Part shown: in pieces, positions 42,321-51,133 of the stretch
Numbering within the stretch: position 1 is the stretch's first letter
Layout of the letters: each line of letters begins with the position of its first letter
From: an uncultured Clostridia bacterium
GTDB lineage: Bacteria; Bacillota; Clostridia; Christensenellales; CAG-917
Assembly: GCA_947625225.1 (NCBI GenBank)
Contig: CANQNQ010000001.1
Location: 161,900-225,899 of the forward strand
DNA: 64,000 nt
Direction of reading: 5' to 3'
The notes under the pieces: generated by a model
Told to the model about the DNA's origin: nothing
The model's database searches: none
Seen by the model: only the letters and a program-made list of their open reading frames with translations
Position numbers and translations under genes: made by a program

Positions 42321-42890
42321 ATGGAATCAAAACAAAGGTGCAATTTCGGCGAGGGCGCGCGGCAGGTTTCGCAAAAATCGCTGCTGTATCACGACTTGCG
42401 CTGGTGCAAGCCCGAACATCGCGACAACGAGCTGTTCGCCATGCTGGTGCTTGAGGGCATGCAGGCGGGTGTCAGCTGGGATCTGATCCTCAACAAAGAG
42501 GACAATTTCCGCGCGGCATTCGACGGTTTTGACCCGCATACAGTGGCTACTTACGACGCGCAAAAGGTAGAGGAGCTGATGGCAAACAAGGGCATCATCC
42601 GCAACCGCGCAAAGATAAACGCGGCAATAATCAACGCGCGCGCGTTTATCAATATACAGCGGGAGTTCGGCAGTTTCGACGCCTTCATCTGGAGTTTCAC
42701 GGACGGCAAAGTGATAGACCATCGTCTGCGCGACGCCAAGGATATGCCCGCCAAGGACGCGCTGTCCGAACGAGTGAGCGCCGAGCTGAAAAAGCGCGGC
42801 TTCAAATTTGTGGGCGCGACAATAATATATTCCTATCTGCAAGGCATAGGCGTGATCAACGACCATTGCGTATATTGCGATTTCAGATAG
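42321..42890 (+). CDS. tag: DNA-3-methyladenine glycosylase I
   Basis: YHDLRWCKPEHRDNELFAMLVLEGMQAGVSWDLIL; FVGATIIYSYLQGIGVINDHCVYC. Confidence 0.93.
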   Translation: MESKQRCNFGEGARQVSQKSLLYHDLRWCKPEHRDNELFAMLVLEGMQAGVSWDLILNKEDNFRAAFDGFDPHTVATYDAQKVEELMANKGIIRNRAKINAAIINARAFINIQREFGSFDAFIWSFTDGKVIDHRLRDAKDMPAKDALSERVSAELKKRGFKFVGATIIYSYLQGIGVINDHCVYCDFR

Positions 42891-43092
42891 CGCCGCTCGC
42901 CTGCCCTCTTATGCGGCGCGGCGTAATCTCTTTTGCAAATAGCATGCGGTTAGATAACCTGTTAACTATTTCACGGCAAAATAAAATTCTACAAAATTCA
43001 ACAAATTTGCGTGCGCAAACAATAGACAAACAAAATTTTTTTGCTTATAATAGATACGCTGCGCTCAAAAAAGAATAAAAACGGAGATTAAA

Positions 43093-43740
43093 ATGGATAA
43101 AACAGCCCTGCAGGCAAAGCTGGATCTGCAAAAATGGTACGACAGTGAGATAAACAAGTGCGATATGTGCGGCAAGTACGAGTACTGCCGCTTCTGCGAC
43201 AGGACGGACGCGCATCCCTGCGCCACGGCGTATGAGCAATTGCATTCCGTCAGCGCGCCCAAAATGCCCGTCCGCAAGCCCAAACAGATCGTCGCAAAGC
43301 CCTCCGCGAAGGAGCAGGAATCCTCGCTGGGCAAGCGCTTCAACTACGACAAGGTGATGGCAAAGAAGGCGGCGCGCAAGAGCCTGACCTTTGCCGAGAA
43401 GTACGCCTTGTCCTCCGACACGCTGAAGGAGAGATACGCCATATTGCAAAACGCGCTGACGACCACCGCAAAGGGCGCCAAACCCATAAAGAGCCGCGTG
43501 AGCAAGCAGTGCGACACCTACCGCCGCGACGGCGAGATAGTGGCGAAGATAACCATAATCGGCACGTCGCTGCGCATCAACCTGCCGCTGGACCCCAACG
43601 CGGAGGAATTCAACGACGGCAGAACGCCGCATGTGGACGAATCCAAAAAGAAAGTGTACGCCATGGTGCCCTTCCAGTTCAAGGTGAACAGCAAGCTTGG
43701 CTTAAAGCGCGCTTTGGATCTTATCGAACGCATAAAATGA
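43093..43740 (+). CDS. Uncharacterised protein with N-terminal Cys-rich (putative Zn-binding) motif
   Basis: KCDMCGKYEYCRFCDRTDAHPC (CxxC-x5-CxxC-x7-C); coding-like frame between terminators. Confidence 0.7.
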   Translation: MDKTALQAKLDLQKWYDSEINKCDMCGKYEYCRFCDRTDAHPCATAYEQLHSVSAPKMPVRKPKQIVAKPSAKEQESSLGKRFNYDKVMAKKAARKSLTFAEKYALSSDTLKERYAILQNALTTTAKGAKPIKSRVSKQCDTYRRDGEIVAKITIIGTSLRINLPLDPNAEEFNDGRTPHVDESKKKVYAMVPFQFKVNSKLGLKRALDLIERIK

Positions 43741-43762
43741 CGCGCATTTGCATTGGATATAC

Positions 43763-43788
43763 ACTCCCCGCACGGGGGAGTTTTTTTT
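43763..43788 (+). terminator. Rho-independent terminator
   Basis: ACTCCCCG-CAC-GGGGGAGTTTTTTTT. Confidence 0.85.
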
Positions 43789-43916
43789 ACGCTCTCCCCT
43801 CTTAAAAGTGGCGCAAAGAAGCAAAAATTCTCAATGAATAAGCTTAACTTGGCTAAATTTATGCGCAATTTGCGGACGGCGAAAAATTTTGCCGAAAAAA
43901 GATGAAATTTTTTTAT

Positions 43917-43950
43917 AAAACCCCTTGACAAACGGCGTTTGGGGGTATAC
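43917..43950 (+). promoter_or_regulatory. Possible CsoR-type operator/promoter: ACCCC...GGGGGT arms around TTGACA
   Basis: aaaACCCCTTGACAaacggcgtttGGGGGTatac upstream of the csoR-copA operon. Confidence 0.4.
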
Positions 43951-44022
43951 GTTACGAAAGGAAGGATATAATACCTTACACGCTTGCTTGTTTCACTACT
44001 ATATCTAATCAAGAGGGAGAGA

Positions 44023-44340
44023 ATGATGGACGAACACATCGATCAAAATCAACAGGAATACGTGCGCGCATATACCCATCGCAGCGATGAGGACAAACAT
44101 GTGCTTCAGGCAAGGATAAATCGCATAATCGGCCAGCTCAACGGCATAAAGAAGATGATAGACGACGACAGATCCAACGACGATGTTTTGGTTCAGTTCA
44201 GCGCGGTGGATCGCTCCATGCTGAGCACGGTCAACGCTATGCTGAAGATGTATATACGCTCGCAATTGGCGGACGATCTTAAAAACGGAAAGGAAGAGGC
44301 TATCGACGAGATAGTGGAGCTGTTCAGGAGATTTCAATAG
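44023..44340 (+). CDS. CsoR/RcnR-family (DUF156) transcriptional repressor lacking the metal-binding Cys
   Basis: QARINRIIGQLNGIKKMIDDDRSNDDVLVQFSAVDRSMLSTVNAMLKMYIRSQL; upstream of copA. Confidence 0.85.
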   Translation: MMDEHIDQNQQEYVRAYTHRSDEDKHVLQARINRIIGQLNGIKKMIDDDRSNDDVLVQFSAVDRSMLSTVNAMLKMYIRSQLADDLKNGKEEAIDEIVELFRRFQ

Positions 44341-44343
44341 AAG

Positions 44344-46641
44344 ATGAAAAAAACGTTTGCGGTCGAAGGCATGATGTGCGCCTCCTGTCAGGCGCACGTG
44401 CAGAAGGCCGTGGAAAAATTGAATGGGGTGAAGTCGGTCAACGTCAACCTGCTGACCAACTCCATGGACGTGGAATTTGACGATTCCCTGCCCGTTTCCG
44501 CCATACAAAAGGCGGTGGAAAAAGCGGGATACAAGGCGCGTCTCCCCAAGGAGAAGGCCGAAAAAACTCAAGACGACAAAAAGACGGACGGCGAGCTGAT
44601 AAAGCTGATTGTTTCCGCAGTCCTGTTGCTCATACTGATGTACTTTTCCATGGGCAACATGATGTGGGGCTTTCCCGCACCGTCTTTTTTGGACCATCAC
44701 GCCAACCCGATAGGCTTTGCGCTGTTGCAGCTTATACTTGTGCTGCCCATTCTTTTTATGTACAGGCGCTATTTCGAGAGCGGCTACAAAAAGTTGTTCC
44801 GCGGCAAGCCCAACATGGACAGTCTCATCGCCATAGGCGCGACCGCATCCGTGCTGTACGGATTGTTTGCCATGTTTATGCTGACCTACGCGCAGGCAAG
44901 GATCGCCGCCGGCGAGGACGTTTTGCATTGGCAAAGCGTGCTGACCGCCTATCACGACAGCTTGTATTTTGAGTCGGCGGGCATGATACTTACGCTGGTA
45001 AGCCTTGGCAAATATCTTGAAAATCTGTCCAAAAAGCGCACCACCGCCGCCGTCACCAAGCTGATGGATCTGGCTCCGAAGCGCGCGACCGTGCTCAGGG
45101 GGGACGTCGAAGAGGACATCGCCGCCGAGGACGTGCGCGTTGGCGACATTCTGGTGGTAAAAAGCGGCGCGAGCGTGCCCGTGGACGGCGTTATCGTAGA
45201 GGGCGGCGCGTCCATAGACCAAGCCAACATCACAGGCGAATCCATCCCCGTGTACAAAACCGTGGACGAGGAGGTCTACTCCTCCACCCTGCTCACGGCG
45301 GGCTACTTCAAGATGCGCGCCACAAAGGTGGGCGAGGACACATCTATCGCCAACATAATAAGGCTGGTGGGCGAGGCGAGCAATTCAAAAGCCCCCATTT
45401 CCAAGCTTGCGGACAAGATATCGGGCGTGTTTGTGCCCATCATCTTTGCAATTGCGTTGATAACTCTTGCGGCAAATCTGCTTGCCGGCTCCTCCTTCGA
45501 ACTGTCCCTCAATTTTGCAATAACCGTGGTGGTGATCGCGTGTCCCTGCGCGCTGGGGCTGGCGACTCCCGTTGCCATTATGGCGGGCACAGGCAAGGGC
45601 GCCGAAAACGGATTGCTTATAAAGAATGCGGAAATTCTTGAAAAAGCGCACCTCATCCGCACCGTAGTGCTGGACAAGACGGGCACCGTGACCGAGGGCA
45701 AGCCCCGCGTGACGGACGTCATAGAGATCGGCGACTGCGAGGGCTACGCGGACGCGATATATTCCATAGAAAACAGATCCGAACACCCGCTGGCGCTGTC
45801 TATTGTGGAGCGCTTTTCCTCATCCGCTCAACTTAAAGACGTGGCGGACTATTCCTCCACGGAGGGCAGAGGCATAGAGGGCACGGTGGACGGCGTGCGC
45901 TGGACGATAGGCAACTTCGGCTTTGCAAAGGACAGAGGCATTGACGCATCTGCGGCGCAAAAGATCGCGGACAGGCTTGCGGCGGAGGGCAAAACCCCTC
46001 TGCTTGCGCTGCGCAACGACTCCCCCGCCCTGCTGATGGCGGTAAAGGACGAGGTCAAAAAAGGCTCCGCAGAGGCGATCGGATTGCTTAAAGAGCGGGG
46101 CATAAAGGTGGTCATGCTGACCGGCGACAACCGCGCCACCGCGGAAGTCATTGCAAAGGAAGTGGGCGTGGACGAGGTGATAGCGGACGTGCATCCCGAG
46201 GACAAACAGCGCGTCATAAACGGACTGAAAACGGACGGCAAACACCTTGTGGCAATGGTGGGCGACGGCGTAAACGACGCTCCCGCGCTGGCGGCGGCGG
46301 ACCTGGGCATAGCCATCGGCGGCGGCAGCGACATCGCCATGGAGACCAGCGACATCGTGCTGCTGCGCAACGACCTTATGGACGTGCTGAACGTCATCGC
46401 GCTCAGCCGCCGCGTGCTGAACACCATAAAACTCGGGCTGTTCTGGGCGTTTTTCTACAACTTTGTGTGCGTGCTTATCGCGACGGGCGCGTTTTACTAT
46501 ATAGACCACTCCTTCAAGATCACGCCAATGATTGGCTCACTTGCAATGAGTCTGTCCAGCGTATCCGTGGTGCTCAACGCTCTTACGATCAACCTGTTCA
46601 AAGTGCGCCGCGCGGACAAAACAGGCGAACAAAAGGCGTAA
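44344..46641 (+). CDS. copA: Copper-translocating P-type ATPase
   Basis: N-terminal HMA (GMMCASCQAHV), CPCALGLATP, DKTGTVTEG, GDGVNDAPALAAADLGIAIG. Confidence 0.95.
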   Translation: MKKTFAVEGMMCASCQAHVQKAVEKLNGVKSVNVNLLTNSMDVEFDDSLPVSAIQKAVEKAGYKARLPKEKAEKTQDDKKTDGELIKLIVSAVLLLILMYFSMGNMMWGFPAPSFLDHHANPIGFALLQLILVLPILFMYRRYFESGYKKLFRGKPNMDSLIAIGATASVLYGLFAMFMLTYAQARIAAGEDVLHWQSVLTAYHDSLYFESAGMILTLVSLGKYLENLSKKRTTAAVTKLMDLAPKRATVLRGDVEEDIAAEDVRVGDILVVKSGASVPVDGVIVEGGASIDQANITGESIPVYKTVDEEVYSSTLLTAGYFKMRATKVGEDTSIANIIRLVGEASNSKAPISKLADKISGVFVPIIFAIALITLAANLLAGSSFELSLNFAITVVVIACPCALGLATPVAIMAGTGKGAENGLLIKNAEILEKAHLIRTVVLDKTGTVTEGKPRVTDVIEIGDCEGYADAIYSIENRSEHPLALSIVERFSSSAQLKDVADYSSTEGRGIEGTVDGVRWTIGNFGFAKDRGIDASAAQKIADRLAAEGKTPLLALRNDSPALLMAVKDEVKKGSAEAIGLLKERGIKVVMLTGDNRATAEVIAKEVGVDEVIADVHPEDKQRVINGLKTDGKHLVAMVGDGVNDAPALAAADLGIAIGGGSDIAMETSDIVLLRNDLMDVLNVIALSRRVLNTIKLGLFWAFFYNFVCVLIATGAFYYIDHSFKITPMIGSLAMSLSSVSVVLNALTINLFKVRRADKTGEQKA

Positions 46642-46734
46642 ATGGCAATTTGCAAACAAAATTTGAATATAATTTTCAAAAAAATCAATATCTTATCGCG
46701 CGTATGTGCTATAATGTAAATATGAGGTGAAAAT

Positions 46735-46995
46735 ATGAAAAAAGTTACTCTCAAAATAGACGGAATGATGTGCGGCATGTGCGAGGCGCACGTGTCCGAC
46801 GCGATACGCAAGGCTGCCGACGTGCAAAAGGTGACCGCCTCCCACACGGACGGAACTGCGGAAGTGATATGCGACGACAGCGTGGACGTCGAAGTCCTCA
46901 AGGCAGCCGTGGAAAAGGACGGCTACAAAGTGCTTGACGTCGCCCAAGAGGAATACGAAAAAAAGGGTTTGTTTGCCAAACTGTTCAAAAAGTGA
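46735..46995 (+). CDS. Heavy-metal-associated domain protein (CopZ-like chaperone)
   Basis: KIDGMMCGMCEAHVSDAIRK. Confidence 0.85.
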   Translation: MKKVTLKIDGMMCGMCEAHVSDAIRKAADVQKVTASHTDGTAEVICDDSVDVEVLKAAVEKDGYKVLDVAQEEYEKKGLFAKLFKK

Positions 46996-47044
46996 CATTC
47001 CAACCGCCCCTTTCATGCGGGCAGTAAAGCACATAAAAGGCAAT

Positions 47045-47482
47045 ATGACAACAGTAAAAGTCAAAAAACTGGATCCCAACGCAAAGCTTCCCACCTACGG
47101 CACGCAATTTTCCGCAGGCGCGGATCTGTATGCGCTGACGGACGCGCTTACCATCGCGCCCGGCGAAACGGCATTTGTGCACACGGGTCTCTCCCTTGAG
47201 ATCCCCGAAGGGCTTGTCGGCCTGGTCTATGCGCGCAGCGGACTGGCGTCCAAGCGCGGACTTGCCCCCGCAAATAAGGTGGGCGTTGTGGACAGCGACT
47301 ACCGCGGGGAGATAATCGTCGCGCTGCACAACCACTCCGCCCTGCCGCAGACCATAGAGCGCGGCGAACGCGTGGCGCAGATCGTGTTTGCGCCGTATGT
47401 GCCCGCCCGATTCGAGCTGAGCGAAACGCTGGAGGAGACCGCCCGCGGCACGGGTGGCTTCGGCTCCACTGGTTCAAACTGA
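47045..47482 (+). CDS. dut: dUTP diphosphatase
   Basis: YGTQFSAGADLYAL, ARSGLASKRGL, GVVDSDYRGEI, GERVAQIVF, GTGGFGSTG. Confidence 0.93.
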   Translation: MTTVKVKKLDPNAKLPTYGTQFSAGADLYALTDALTIAPGETAFVHTGLSLEIPEGLVGLVYARSGLASKRGLAPANKVGVVDSDYRGEIIVALHNHSALPQTIERGERVAQIVFAPYVPARFELSETLEETARGTGGFGSTGSN

Positions 47483-47511
47483 TTTACTCCAACAGATAGC
47501 CTGTTTTCAGT

Positions 47512-47541
47512 AAAAAAGCGAGGATCACCCTCGCTTTTCTT
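47512..47541. terminator. Terminator between dut and the convergent kinase gene
   Basis: AAAAAAGCGAGG-ATCA-CCCTCGCTTTTCTT. Confidence 0.8.
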
Positions 47542-47604
47542 ATGCCTATCATTCTATATTATGATTTGACATTCTAAACATATATTTTCGTTTTAGTTGC
47601 CCTT

Positions 47605-48417
47605 TTACAACAGCTTATTCGCTTGTATCGCAAGCTCCGCCAAAGACGGCTCGAAATGCAAGCCGTACCAATGCGCCTTGTCGTCCAACGTGTTCTCTAT
47701 TGCGGAGTGGGTGAAGTCAAGGGCAAGCCGCGCGCTTGTATTTATATCCGCGCCGCGAACGTACAGCCCAGTGAACGCGGAGGCAAACACGTCCCCTGCC
47801 CCATGGCAAACGCGCGCATACTCCCTGCGCGTATATAAACTTATGTTCTTACCGTTCGCCACCGCAACGCCTATATTGTCGCCGTCGCGTACCCCCGTGA
47901 TGACCGCCGCCCTCGCGCCCAAGGCGAAAAGCCCGCCAAACAGGCGTTCTATTGGGACATTTTTTTGTTTTGCTCCCACAAGCAAGCGTGCTTCGTCAAA
48001 ATTTGGCAACACGACGTCCGCCCTTCCCGTCAGAATGCGCATGGCGTTTACATACTCCTCATCCAGCCCGGGGTATAATTCCCCGTCCGCCATTGCGGGG
48101 TCCAATATAAATTTGCCGTCCGACAGCGCAAGCGCTTCCCTCAACAATTCAACCTGTCGCATGCCGCCCAGATAGCCGGCGTAGACGCCATCAAAGCGGA
48201 TATCCAACCGCTTGAAATGTTCAACTACACTGTCGCATTGTTCCGTCAGTCCCGCCTTGAAAAAGCCCTCGAATCCTACCGAGTGCGTGGACAGCAGCGT
48301 CGTGGGCAGAGGGCACGCCTCCACGCCCAGCGCGGATATGACGGGCAGCGCCACCGTAAGCGAGCACTGCCCAAGACAGGATAGGTCCTGTACGACGAGT
48401 ATGCGAGGTATTTTCAT
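47605..48417 (-). CDS. Pyridoxamine/pyridoxal kinase (PfkB-like)
   Basis: ILVVQDLSCLGQCSLTVALPVISALGVEACPLPTTLLSTHS; GYLGG; HGAGDVFASAFTG. Confidence 0.88.
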   Translation of the reverse strand: MKIPRILVVQDLSCLGQCSLTVALPVISALGVEACPLPTTLLSTHSVGFEGFFKAGLTEQCDSVVEHFKRLDIRFDGVYAGYLGGMRQVELLREALALSDGKFILDPAMADGELYPGLDEEYVNAMRILTGRADVVLPNFDEARLLVGAKQKNVPIERLFGGLFALGARAAVITGVRDGDNIGVAVANGKNISLYTRREYARVCHGAGDVFASAFTGLYVRGADINTSARLALDFTHSAIENTLDDKAHWYGLHFEPSLAELAIQANKLL

Positions 48418-48671
48418 GCCTATATGATACCCCAAACTTATAAAAAACGCCACTGTTTTTTTGCCTTAAAAGCGCGCGCTTTTTGTCTCCGCCGTCCGAA
48501 ATTGCACACAATAAGTAAAATGTAAGCATATTTTAAGGAATTATTATGGAAAAAAGCATTGCTAGAAACTTGTTTTTCGCTTATAATACCTTATATTGGT
48601 ATTATATATATTCCGAACGTGCGTCGGCTTGATTATAATGCAAATGCGACAATTCGAAGGCGGTAACTTGC

Positions 48672-49445
48672 GTGGCAAACGACAACGACCAACTTATTAT
48701 GCCTGCTTTGAGGATAGAAAACCTCGTAAAACAATATCCGCAGGCGACAAAACCTGCGGTGGACGACCTCTCCATGGTCTGCTATCCCGGAGAGATAGTG
48801 GGGCTTTTGGGGCACAACGGCGCGGGCAAATCCACAACTCTGAAGTGCATCACGGGCATGCTGCCCTTTTCCTCGGGCAAGATAACCATCAACGGCTTTG
48901 ACATACGGCAAAATCCCGTCAAAGCCAAGTATACCTTTGGTTTTGTGTCGGACAAGCACGACGTGTTTGTCAAGATGACGGGTATGCAGTACATCAACTT
49001 CATGGCAAACGCATACGGCGTCAGCGTGCAGGAGCGCAAGACTCGCCTGGAGGCGTTGGAGGAGGTGTTCTGCCTTGGCGACAGGCTGGCGGACCCCATA
49101 AGCAACTACTCCCACGGCATGCGTCAGAAGATATGCATGATGGGCAGCCTTATACATCTGCCCAAGCTGTGGATACTTGACGAGCCGATGATAGGCCTCG
49201 ACCCCGCGACCACGCAGCGCGTGTGCAAATTTATGACGGAGTACGCCGAGGGCGGCAACTGCATACTGTTTTCCTCCCACAACATAAGCTCCGTGCAAAA
49301 ACTGTGCAAGCGCGCGGTTATAATAAGCGGCGGCGTCAAGACGGACGACTTTTTGTTTGAGGATTTCTTGAAAGAGCACAAGGGCATCGACCTTGAGCAA
49401 TATTTCCTTTCGCGCACGACCAAGGACGGGACGGACAACAACTGA
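48672..49445 (+). CDS. ABC transporter ATP-binding protein
   Basis: GLLGHNGAGKSTT Walker A, YSHGMRQK signature, LWILDEP Walker B; GTG start. Confidence 0.92.
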   Translation: MANDNDQLIMPALRIENLVKQYPQATKPAVDDLSMVCYPGEIVGLLGHNGAGKSTTLKCITGMLPFSSGKITINGFDIRQNPVKAKYTFGFVSDKHDVFVKMTGMQYINFMANAYGVSVQERKTRLEALEEVFCLGDRLADPISNYSHGMRQKICMMGSLIHLPKLWILDEPMIGLDPATTQRVCKFMTEYAEGGNCILFSSHNISSVQKLCKRAVIISGGVKTDDFLFEDFLKEHKGIDLEQYFLSRTTKDGTDNN

Positions 49446-49446
49446 C

Positions 49447-51132
49447 ATGAATCACTATACGTTGCTACTCAAAAAACAGTTGATGGACTCGCTGCCCTCT
49501 CGTTCATCAAAAAAGCTGAGCCCGACAAACCTGATGGGCACAATTCTTACGGGCGTGCTGATCGCGGGCATTGTCGCGGCTTTTGTGTTTATATTTGCGC
49601 AATTTACAAAGACCTACACCGCCATCAAGATAAATCGCGTACCCGACATCGCCGCAAGGCAATACGAGCTGATGAGTCTGGCGTACTTTGTGCTGCTGGC
49701 AGTGTCGCTGATAAGCAGCCTCAACCGCCTGTGCTACACGCTGTTTGAAAACAGCGACATCAACGTGCTTATAACCATGCCCTTCTCCTCGCTGGAACTG
49801 TTTTTGGCAAAACTGACGGGCGTGTATATAAGGCAGCTGTTTATATCGGCGCTGTTTGTGCTGCCCGTCAATCTCACTTTTTTTGTGACGACGGACTCGG
49901 TGAGCGTATACAACGTGCTGATGACCTTTGTCGTGACGCTGATATTGCCCATCATTCCGCTGGGGGTGGCGTCCGTCATCGTGCTGCCGTACTACTATGT
50001 AAAACGCTTTATATCTTCCCACTATCTGCTGTCCTTTATGACGGTCACGCTGATAATGGTGGGGTTCTGCATGCTGTACGCGTCCGTGTTTGAGCTGGCG
50101 GGCAACCTGCTCAACGCGGGCAAGCTCGCCTCGCTGTTCAACGAGAGGTTGATGACGCGCATACAGCGCTTTGCCGCATACGACTATCCCGCCAACCTGT
50201 TGGCAAACGTGATGCTGGGCAGGAACCTTGGCAAGAGCATTGGCATACTCATAGCCATCCTTGTGGGCGCGGCGGCGCTGGGCGGATTTGTGATACACGC
50301 GATATTCATCCACGTCAGCCAGGTGGGATTGTCCTCACGCGTGCCGCAACTTGTGCGCCGCAAACCGCATTTTGTGCGCCTCAGCAGGACGGGCAACCTT
50401 ATATTCAAGGAATTCACCACCGTATTGCGCACGCCGGGGTACTCGTACATGTACTTCACAACGGCAATAATCATGCCGCTGATGGCGTACTACTCGGCAA
50501 AGCTGGGCAATCAGCTGGTGCTAAATCTGCTCAACATCAACGTCGGCTTCGAGCTGTGCACGTTTTTGGTGCTGCTGTACAGCACGCTGACCAACACGTT
50601 CTGTTCCACGGGCATCAGCCGCGACGGATATATGGCGATGATGCAAAAGACTCTGCCCTATTCCCCTTCGCAGGTGCTGTGGGCAAAGATGATATTCGGC
50701 GGGCTTGTGTCCGAGCTGAGCATAATCGCCGCATGCATCGCGCTGGCGGCAACGGGACTTGAACAGCCCGTAGACGCGCTTATAACCTTTATTTCTGCTA
50801 CATTGCTGTCCGTAGCGCAGTTGGCGCTGGGCACAAGGCTGGACCTCAACCGTCCCCACTTTTCAAAGACGGACGACGGCGAGATAAAGGAGGCGAACTC
50901 CACGGTGTCCATGCTTATCGTCATAGGCTTGGCGGCGGTGGTGCTGATCGGCGGACTGCTGCTTTCAAACACCGTGCGCTCGCTCATTGGCGGCGGCGCT
51001 GCGGCGGCAACGGACAAGGCGCTTAGCTACGTATACGCGCTGTGCCTGCCCGCCGCGCTGTTGGCAGGCGCGCTGACCTTCTTCTTTGTGGGATTGAAGA
51101 AGGTATATTCCAATCTGGACACGGAGGGCTGA
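49447..51132 (+). CDS. ABC transporter permease (ABC-2-like, large)
   Basis: 561 aa with about 12 hydrophobic segments, directly after the ATPase gene. Confidence 0.85.
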   Translation: MNHYTLLLKKQLMDSLPSRSSKKLSPTNLMGTILTGVLIAGIVAAFVFIFAQFTKTYTAIKINRVPDIAARQYELMSLAYFVLLAVSLISSLNRLCYTLFENSDINVLITMPFSSLELFLAKLTGVYIRQLFISALFVLPVNLTFFVTTDSVSVYNVLMTFVVTLILPIIPLGVASVIVLPYYYVKRFISSHYLLSFMTVTLIMVGFCMLYASVFELAGNLLNAGKLASLFNERLMTRIQRFAAYDYPANLLANVMLGRNLGKSIGILIAILVGAAALGGFVIHAIFIHVSQVGLSSRVPQLVRRKPHFVRLSRTGNLIFKEFTTVLRTPGYSYMYFTTAIIMPLMAYYSAKLGNQLVLNLLNINVGFELCTFLVLLYSTLTNTFCSTGISRDGYMAMMQKTLPYSPSQVLWAKMIFGGLVSELSIIAACIALAATGLEQPVDALITFISATLLSVAQLALGTRLDLNRPHFSKTDDGEIKEANSTVSMLIVIGLAAVVLIGGLLLSNTVRSLIGGGAAAATDKALSYVYALCLPAALLAGALTFFFVGLKKVYSNLDTEG

Positions 51133-51133
51133 T

